From NCBI RefSeq assembly GCF_003480435.1, contig NZ_QUJB01000027.1, forward strand, positions 540 through 34,236: a DNA stretch of 33,697 nt, given 5' to 3'. The notes under the pieces were generated by a model. That model was not told where the DNA came from. It ran no database searches and was given only the letters and a program-made list of their open reading frames with translations. The position numbers and the translations under genes were made by a program. Position 1 is the stretch's first letter. The number at the start of each line of letters is the position of its first letter. Shown one piece after another: positions 8,963-13,423 of the stretch. Origin of the DNA: Clostridium sp. AM30-24. GTDB lineage: Bacteria > Bacillota > Clostridia > Lachnospirales > Lachnospiraceae.

Positions 8963-8998
8963 ACAGGGGACATGCCGCGATGGGTGTCTCCTGTTTTT
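8963..8998 (+). terminator. Riboswitch-controlled intrinsic terminator before thiW
   Basis: ACAGGGGACA (8963-8972) pairs with TGTCTCCTGT (8985-8994), one G-U pair, followed by TTTTT. It is the expression platform of the TPP riboswitch. Confidence 0.9.
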
Positions 8999-9114
8999 AT
9001 GTCATCTGACTTAAAAAGTTCGGGATCATTGTGTTTCCGAAACAGGTGGCAGAAAAAAGTAACAAAAACCATACTTTGAGAAAGGAGGAAACGGGATCCG
9101 CCAGCAGGCGGCGG

Positions 9115-9235
9115 GCCAAGGGGGAGCGCCCTGGGCTATGTATGAGATCAGCGATGGGAAGCCGTGTTCCGGCGTGAGAGGATGCCAGTAAGCATCGACC
9201 GCCTTCCATACAGTGATCCGGAGAGGGGAACTGTA
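9115..9235 (+). ncRNA. Candidate riboswitch-like RNA, copy A (half-TPP-like element)
   Basis: Parts in order: 5' hairpin GCC-a-AGGG / CCCT-g-GGC with loop GGAGCG (9115-9136); GATCAG (9146-9151); P1 ATGGGA (9154-9159) pairing with TTCCAT (9204-9209); P2 GCCG/CGGC (9161-9173) with loop TGTTC; GTGAGAGG; P3 GATGC/GCATC (9181-9196) with loop CAGTAA; GACCG; and a 3' hairpin TACAGT/ACTGTA (9209-9235). The P2-TGAGAGG-P3-CGACC order is that of the pyrimidine-binding arm of a TPP aptamer, but the P4/P5 pyrophosphate arm is absent. A near-identical element with a compensatory P3 change occurs at 20118-20260 on the minus strand. It lies between the TPP terminator and thiW, so thiW may have two RNA sensors in tandem. 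Ligand and mechanism are inferred. Confidence 0.6.
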
Positions 9236-9358
9236 CATTTTTATGTGGAGTACATGGTACTTCGCCTGTGGAAGCGCTGTTGTCGTACAGACGTTTCCTA
9301 AAAATGCGGCTGCACAGGGAAGCTTTGCGGCTGCGGAAAATTTTCAAAGGAGGAATGT

Positions 9359-9386
9359 GTGACGGTCCGAAGGAAGGACCGGTCAC
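9359..9386 (+). promoter_or_regulatory. Hairpin between the strong ribosome site and the thiW start
   Basis: GTGACGGTCC (9359-9368) pairs with GGACC-(G)-GTCAC (9376-9386), loop GAAGGAA, one bulged G. The best Shine-Dalgarno sequence (AGGAGG, 9348-9353) lies upstream of it and the thiW ATG 12 nt downstream, where only a weak CGGAA is available. Folding would shorten the distance between them. Confidence 0.5.
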
Positions 9387-9398
9387 GCGGAATAAAAC

Positions 9399-9917
9399 AT
9401 GAAACAGACAAATACGAAAAAATTAGCGGTGGCAGCCGTTTTCTGTGCTGTCGCAGTGGCAGGAAGCTTATTTTCATTCCCGGTATTCGGGAGTAAGTGT
9501 TCCCCGGTACAGCATATGGTGAATATTCTCTGTGCAGTCCTCTTAGGACCGGGGTACGGACTGGGCGCGGCATTCGCAGCGGCGCTGATCCGGAATCTTC
9601 TGGGACTTGGAAGCCTGATGGCATTCCCGGGCAGTATGTTCGGCGCGCTGATCTGCGGACTTGTGTATCAGAAGACACAGAATATTCCGGCGACACTGAT
9701 CGGTGAGGTATTTGGAACCTCTGTTCTTGGCGGACTCACAGCCTATCCGGTAGCGGTCTTCCTTATGGGAAAGAGTGCGGCAGGTCTGGCATTTTACGCA
9801 TATGTGATCCCGTTCCTTATTTCAACTGCCGGAGGTGCAGTGATCAGCGGTGTGCTGATCTACAGCTTAAAGAAAGCCAATATCCTTGCAGGTATGCAGG
9901 AAGCAATGGGACAGTAG
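9399..9917 (+). CDS. thiW: ThiW, ECF-type S-component for hydroxyethylthiazole uptake
   Basis: 172-aa membrane protein with about five to six hydrophobic helices. Family hallmarks are SPVQHMVNILCAVLLGPGYG and RNLLGLGSLMAFPGSMFGAL. ThiW proteins are predicted substrate-binding subunits of energy-coupling-factor transporters, importing the thiazole precursor of thiamine; the EcfAAT energising module is not encoded in this window. The context supports this: a TPP riboswitch upstream and thiM, the thiazole kinase, 13 nt downstream. The start ATG overlaps the stop of a possible 15-codon leader frame (ATG 9355, TGA 9400) as ATGA; the gene's own ribosome site is weak. Confidence 0.93.
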   Translation: MKQTNTKKLAVAAVFCAVAVAGSLFSFPVFGSKCSPVQHMVNILCAVLLGPGYGLGAAFAAALIRNLLGLGSLMAFPGSMFGALICGLVYQKTQNIPATLIGEVFGTSVLGGLTAYPVAVFLMGKSAAGLAFYAYVIPFLISTAGGAVISGVLIYSLKKANILAGMQEAMGQ

Positions 9918-9930
9918 AGGAGAGAGAAGC

Positions 9931-10752
9931 ATGTTAAAACAGATGTTTGATCAGGTGCGGGAGAAGAGCCCGCTGATCCACAATATTACGAACTATGTGA
10001 CGGTCAATGACTGCGCGAACATGGTTCTGGCCTGCGGGGCTTCCCCGATCATGGCGGACGACAAGGAGGAGGTCGCGGAGATCCAGACGATCTGCGCAGG
10101 CCTCAATATCAATATCGGTACGCTGAACAGCCGTACCATCGAGTCTATGAAGATCGCGGGAATGCGGGCCAATGAGCTGGGACACCCGGCAGTGCTGGAT
10201 CCGGTGGGCGTTGGGGCATCGACATTCCGGACATCGACGGCAAACGAACTCTTAAAAACGGTAAAATTTACCGTGATCCGCGGAAATATCTCTGAGATCA
10301 AGACGCTTGCAGTGGGAACAGGGACCACAAAGGGCGTGGATGCGGATATCGCAGACCGTGTAACCGAAGATAACCTTGATGAGGCGGTGGCATTCGTGAA
10401 AAGATTTGCGGGGAGGACAGGGGCTGTGATCGCGGTCACAGGCGCTATTGATCTCGTGGCGGACGCAAAAAAAGCGTACTGCATCTACAATGGCCATCCG
10501 ATGATGTCCTCCATCACGGGAACCGGTTGCCAGCTTTCTGCTCTTACAGCAGCATTTGTGACTGCAAATCAGGAGCACCCGCTTGAGGCGGCAGCAGCTG
10601 CAGTCTGCGCCATGGGACTCGCGGGGGAGATCGCCCATGAACGGCTGACACCGCAGGATGGGAATGCAACGTACCGGAATTATATTATTGACGCGATCTA
10701 TCATATGGATGGGGATGCGTTGAAGGGCGGGGCGAAGTTTGAAGTAAAATAG
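9931..10752 (+). CDS. thiM: Hydroxyethylthiazole kinase
   Basis: Cytosolic kinase (about 273 aa, usual ThiM length) that phosphorylates hydroxyethylthiazole to HET-P, the partner of HMP-PP in thiamine phosphate synthesis. It shows SPLIHNITNYVTVNDCANM at the N-terminus, AVLDPVGVGAS, VIRGNISEI and the catalytic-loop SSITGTGCQLSALTAAF with the ribokinase-like GTGC cysteine. The ATG at 9931 is chosen because AGGAGAG lies 6 nt upstream; the frame extends back into thiW without a site. Together with thiW it forms a thiazole salvage operon under the upstream riboswitch. Confidence 0.96.
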   Translation: MLKQMFDQVREKSPLIHNITNYVTVNDCANMVLACGASPIMADDKEEVAEIQTICAGLNINIGTLNSRTIESMKIAGMRANELGHPAVLDPVGVGASTFRTSTANELLKTVKFTVIRGNISEIKTLAVGTGTTKGVDADIADRVTEDNLDEAVAFVKRFAGRTGAVIAVTGAIDLVADAKKAYCIYNGHPMMSSITGTGCQLSALTAAFVTANQEHPLEAAAAAVCAMGLAGEIAHERLTPQDGNATYRNYIIDAIYHMDGDALKGGAKFEVK

Positions 10753-10755
10753 GAC

Positions 10756-10793
10756 TTGAAATTATGCCGATGCCCACATATACTGTGTATAGT
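10756..10793 (+). promoter_or_regulatory. Promoter of the sigma-factor operon with palindrome on the -10
   Basis: TTGAAA (10756-10761), 17-nt spacer, TATACT (10779-10784). The -10 is embedded in a perfect palindrome TATAC-TGT-GTATA (10779-10791), which a dimeric repressor could occupy. Confidence 0.6.
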
Positions 10794-10819
10794 ATTTCAG
10801 ACAGAAGGAAATGAACAGC

Positions 10820-11365
10820 ATGGTCATTGATGAAGAACTTTACAGACAGTATCTGCGCGGCGATGAAGCAGGACTTGAGGCTTTAATGAGAAAATACGGT
10901 AACCCGCTGACCCTATACATCAATGGCTATCTGCATGATGTCCACGAAGCGGAGGACCTGATGATCGAAGTCTTTTCCTATCTGTTCACAAAAAAGCCAC
11001 GCATCCGGGACGGCGGTCTTAAGGCTTACCTGTATAAAGCAGCGCGGCACATGGCTCTGCGCCATAAAAGCAGACATCGGCTTTTCTTCAGCCTCGATGA
11101 CTTGACGGAAGAGCCAGATGGAAAGACGTTGGTGGAAGAGGTCATTCGGACAAAGGAACGGGATCAGATCCTGCATATCTGTATGGATGAGCTGAAGGCG
11201 GATTACCGGGAAGCTCTTTATCTGACCTATTTTGAGGGTATGAGCTACCAGCAGGCCGCTGAGATCATGGGAAAAAGTGAGAAGCAGATCACCAATATGG
11301 TATACCGGGGAAAAGCGCGTCTGCGTGGATTGCTGGAGCGGGAGGGAATTACCAATGCGAAGTAA
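10820..11365 (+). CDS. ECF-like RNA polymerase sigma factor
   Basis: About 181 aa, the size of a minimal group-4 sigma factor. Region 2 is visible as HEAEDLMIEVFSYLFTKKP followed by LKAYLYKAARHMALRHKSR, and region 4 as YREALYLTYFEGMSYQQAAEIMG with the recognition helix KSEKQITNMVYRGKARLR. It directs RNA polymerase to alternative promoters. I prefer ATG 10820 (AAGGA 10 nt upstream) over ATG 10811, where the site abuts the start. It overlaps the next gene by 11 nt, and that gene encodes a small membrane protein in the usual anti-sigma position. The operon ends with a PrsW-like protease, which suggests control by regulated proteolysis (inference). Confidence 0.9.
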   Translation: MVIDEELYRQYLRGDEAGLEALMRKYGNPLTLYINGYLHDVHEAEDLMIEVFSYLFTKKPRIRDGGLKAYLYKAARHMALRHKSRHRLFFSLDDLTEEPDGKTLVEEVIRTKERDQILHICMDELKADYREALYLTYFEGMSYQQAAEIMGKSEKQITNMVYRGKARLRGLLEREGITNAK

Positions 11366-11723
11366 TGAGGAACGGATCGCGGAAGTAAAACGTCGTATTG
11401 CGGAAAAAGAATACAAAAAAAGACTGCGGAGAGAATGGGCTGCAGCAGTTTGCTGCGTGGCCGCATGTCTTGCGGTGATCGCAGGTGTTTCCCTTTCCAT
11501 GCCTGATACTGTCAGCCGGATTGAGATGGGAACTTCCTCTGGCTTTGAAACAGCGGCGACGATGTTGGGCGGCAGCACCGCACTTGGATATATCGTGGTC
11601 GGACTGCTTGCTTTTGTTCTCGGCGTGTGCGTGACGGTGCTATGTTTCCGCATCCGCAGACTGAACGAAGAAGAACAGACAGGGGAGCAAAAGGGGGAAA
11701 ATACAGATGGAAGTCATCAGTAA
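11355..11723 (+). CDS. Small two-helix membrane protein, candidate anti-sigma factor
   Basis: 122 aa. A charged cytosolic head of about 28 residues (EERIAEVKRRIAEKEYKKRL) precedes hydrophobic segments at about 29-50 (AAAVCCVAACLAVIAGVSL) and 75-98 (GYIVVGLLAFVLGVCVTVL), and an acidic hydrophilic tail. There is no zinc-binding HxxxCxxC, so it is not a classical ZAS anti-sigma factor. ATG at 11355 with GGAGGGAA 6 nt upstream; it overlaps the sigma gene, implying translational coupling. A paralogue with the same layout lies at 13108-13407. The anti-sigma role rests on gene order and topology only. Confidence 0.72.
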   Translation: MRSNEERIAEVKRRIAEKEYKKRLRREWAAAVCCVAACLAVIAGVSLSMPDTVSRIEMGTSSGFETAATMLGGSTALGYIVVGLLAFVLGVCVTVLCFRIRRLNEEEQTGEQKGENTDGSHQ

Positions 11724-12333
11724 CCTCTTGCAAGCCGCGGTTACCCTGTTAGGCTTTTTTCTGGGCGGTATCCGGTATCTGAAAAGCCGGAAACAGGAGT
11801 ATTTCCTGCTGACCTGCTTTTATGGCTGTTTCTTCCTTGGATCCTTCTACTGGACGCTGTATCTGCTCTTATTTTCCAAAACGCCGCAGGTCTTTTATGT
11901 GTCAGAGTTCGGCTGGGTAGCAAGTGTCATTTTCCTTTCCATGCTGCAATACGCGCTTTCTTCGGCAGAAGAAAGGAGATTTCCGTGCAGAAAGGCCCTG
12001 AGTGCCGTCCTGATCGGTGTTCCGCTGTGCATGTTTTACTGCACATTTGGAGACATCCTCTCCAATCTGCTCTGGTGCGGTATGATGATCATTGTTTCCT
12101 GTTTTTCTATCCGGGGACTTGCCTATGCCAGAAGGCAGAGGGGAACTGCACATAATATGAAATATTTTCATGCCTGGGTACTGTGCTATGCAACATTAGA
12201 ATATGCCCTCTGGACTTCTGGCTGCTTCTGGCCGGGAGATTCCATTTTCAGCCCATACTGCTGGTTTGATCTTCTGCTGGCTGGCTGCTTGCTCGCTTTG
12301 CTGCCGGCAATGGGAAAGGCGGTGCAGGAATGA
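11707..12333 (+). CDS. Polytopic membrane protein of unknown function in sigma operon
   Basis: 208 aa with about six to seven hydrophobic segments and little soluble sequence, reminiscent of a membrane-embedded sensor without an output domain. I recognise no family. It overlaps the preceding gene by 17 nt and the following PrsW gene by 4 nt (ATGA), so it is translationally coupled to both. The window context makes it a plausible signal-input or scaffold component for the sigma/PrsW pathway, but this is inference. Confidence 0.7.
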   Translation: MEVISNLLQAAVTLLGFFLGGIRYLKSRKQEYFLLTCFYGCFFLGSFYWTLYLLLFSKTPQVFYVSEFGWVASVIFLSMLQYALSSAEERRFPCRKALSAVLIGVPLCMFYCTFGDILSNLLWCGMMIIVSCFSIRGLAYARRQRGTAHNMKYFHAWVLCYATLEYALWTSGCFWPGDSIFSPYCWFDLLLAGCLLALLPAMGKAVQE

Positions 12334-12953
12334 CGTATATTGAAAATGTTTTTATCTGTATGGCATCGCCGTTACTGATCGCCGCCCTGTGCATGGGAAA
12401 ACGGCAGACAAAATTCTTTCTGTTCTGCCTTGCAGGAATGGGGGCGTGTCTTCTTTCCGCTTATATCAATACCTTTTTCGCCGCACTTTATGGTGCGGAT
12501 ACCTTTGCCGCCACTGCGGAGATCGCCCCGGTGGTGGAGGAAGTCATGAAGCTTCTGCCTCTGCTCTTTTATCTTCTGATATTTGAGCCAAAGACGGAAC
12601 AGATCAAAATCTCTGCTGTGATCACAGCTCTTTCCTTTGCCACCTTTGAAAATATCTGCTACCTGATTCAAAATGGAGCCGGACATTTTTCCTTTATTTT
12701 TTTCCGGGGGATCGGAACAGGAGCGATGCACGTGATCTGCGGAGCCATTGTAGGCGGAGGCCTTGCGTATGTGTGGCAGCGGACCTGGCTGAAGATTGCC
12801 GGAACCTGCGGTCTGCTGGGAGCAGCCATCACGTTTCACGCGATCTATAATCTGCTGATCGCTTACGGCGGAGCAGTGCAGTATGCTGCCTATGTTCTGC
12901 CTGTAATGATCTTGGCAGCGGGAAAGCTGATTGCCCGCCGTCTGACATCGTAA
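12330..12953 (+). CDS. PrsW-like intramembrane metalloprotease
   Basis: 207 aa, about seven to eight hydrophobic helices. The family's active-site pattern is present: EIAPVVEEVMKLLP (EExxK), FATFENICYL, GAMHVICGAIVGG and TFHAIYNLL (His ligands). In Bacillus subtilis PrsW performs the first cut of anti-sigma RsiW. Here the gene sits fourth in a sigma-factor operon, so cleavage of the small membrane protein at 11355 or its paralogue at 13108 is a reasonable hypothesis. Start overlaps the previous stop as ATGA. A strong terminator follows 24 nt after the stop. Confidence 0.88.
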   Translation: MTYIENVFICMASPLLIAALCMGKRQTKFFLFCLAGMGACLLSAYINTFFAALYGADTFAATAEIAPVVEEVMKLLPLLFYLLIFEPKTEQIKISAVITALSFATFENICYLIQNGAGHFSFIFFRGIGTGAMHVICGAIVGGGLAYVWQRTWLKIAGTCGLLGAAITFHAIYNLLIAYGGAVQYAAYVLPVMILAAGKLIARRLTS

Positions 12954-12976
12954 TATAACTTTATTTTGTGATTTTT

Positions 12977-13009
12977 GGGAGCTGTTTTTAAGCAGCTCTC
13001 ATTTTTTTT
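12977..13009 (+). terminator. Intrinsic terminator after prsW
   Basis: GAGCTG (12979-12984) pairs with CAGCTC (12993-12998), extended by G-T and G-C pairs, followed by A and eight T. It separates the sigma operon from the surface-protein unit. Confidence 0.92.
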
Positions 13010-13054
13010 GAAAAATCTGCTTTTGGGGTGAGAGTTTTTCTGGATTTTTGTACC

Positions 13055-13074
13055 TATATAAGTGAAAGGCCTTT
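13055..13074 (+). promoter_or_regulatory. Candidate -10 and palindrome before the surface-protein unit
   Basis: TATATA (13055-13060) is followed by the perfect palindrome AAAGGCCTTT (13065-13074). No good housekeeping -35 hexamer is seen, which would be compatible with use of an alternative sigma factor such as the one encoded upstream (speculative). Confidence 0.3.
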
Positions 13075-13107
13075 AAGCTGAGTGTTCAGAAAGGAGGTTT
13101 GGCGTGC

Positions 13108-13407
13108 ATGTACGATACACAAAAGCGTGTTGCACTGGCAAAGGAGCGGATAGCGAAATCTCGCCGCCGACAGGCGCGGCGAAGCATTCGCAGTCTGTCG
13201 GCACTGTGCGCTCTGCTGTTTTTGTCTCTTCTGGGAACGGTAGGGACGGTGCAGAGCCAGCCGATGGATGCCGTGGGAATGTACGGGGCGATCCTGCTGC
13301 ATGAGGGTGTGGGCGGATATGTGCTGGAAGCGGTCATTTCCTTTACCGCGGCAGTTGTGCTCACTGCTTTATATATCAAGTTCAGAAAAAGGAAACAGAT
13401 ACCATAG
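13108..13407 (+). CDS. Small two-helix membrane protein, paralogue of the 11355 gene
   Basis: 99 aa. It has a basic head (QKRVALAKERIAKSRRRQAR), a hydrophobic segment at about 28-47 (LSALCALLFLSLLGTVG), an outside loop of about 30 residues, a second segment (LEAVISFTAAVVLTALYI) and a basic tail KFRKRKQ. The layout and the RI-x-RRR-like head mirror the 11355 protein. ATG 13108 has AGGAGG 10 nt upstream. The next gene, for the large SLH protein, begins 16 nt after its stop, so it probably belongs to the same transcript. It may regulate or assist secretion of that protein; function is unknown. Confidence 0.68.
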   Translation: MYDTQKRVALAKERIAKSRRRQARRSIRSLSALCALLFLSLLGTVGTVQSQPMDAVGMYGAILLHEGVGGYVLEAVISFTAAVVLTALYIKFRKRKQIP

Positions 13408-13423
13408 AAATGGGGGAAAAGCA

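Larger units (their letters stand above)
9001..9398 (+). other. Long untranslated, structured thiW leader (gap region)
   Basis: About 400 nt between the TPP terminator and thiW contain no credible gene. In order they hold an orphan AAAGGAGG (9081-9088) with no start codon at usable distance, a CCGCC/GGCGG hairpin, the TPP-like element A (9115-9235), a GCGGCTGC direct repeat near 9306 and 9328, AAAGGAGGA (9346-9354) and a strong hairpin (9359-9386) before the thiW ATG. The only reading frames are 15-45 codons long. Confidence 0.6.

Noticed and set aside
9146..9299. Possible small protein in element A (EAVFRRERMP...IDR) resembling a frame in element B (ESVFRAERIP...IDR)
   Set aside because: The similarity is explained by conserved RNA. 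The stems covary, neither frame has a start site, and the frames differ by an indel.
9115..9300. T-box leader in front of thiW (ATGGTACTTCGC near 9264 loosely recalls the T-box TGGTACCGCG)
   Set aside because: No specifier-loop architecture, no AGAGA/GNUG distal motifs, and copy B has no such sequence.
9359..9496. GTG-started 45-codon frame well spaced from AAAGGAGG, running into thiW out of frame
   Set aside because: It would translate through the hairpin and the thiW 5' end and shows no protein-like sequence. Kept only as part of the leader-translation question.
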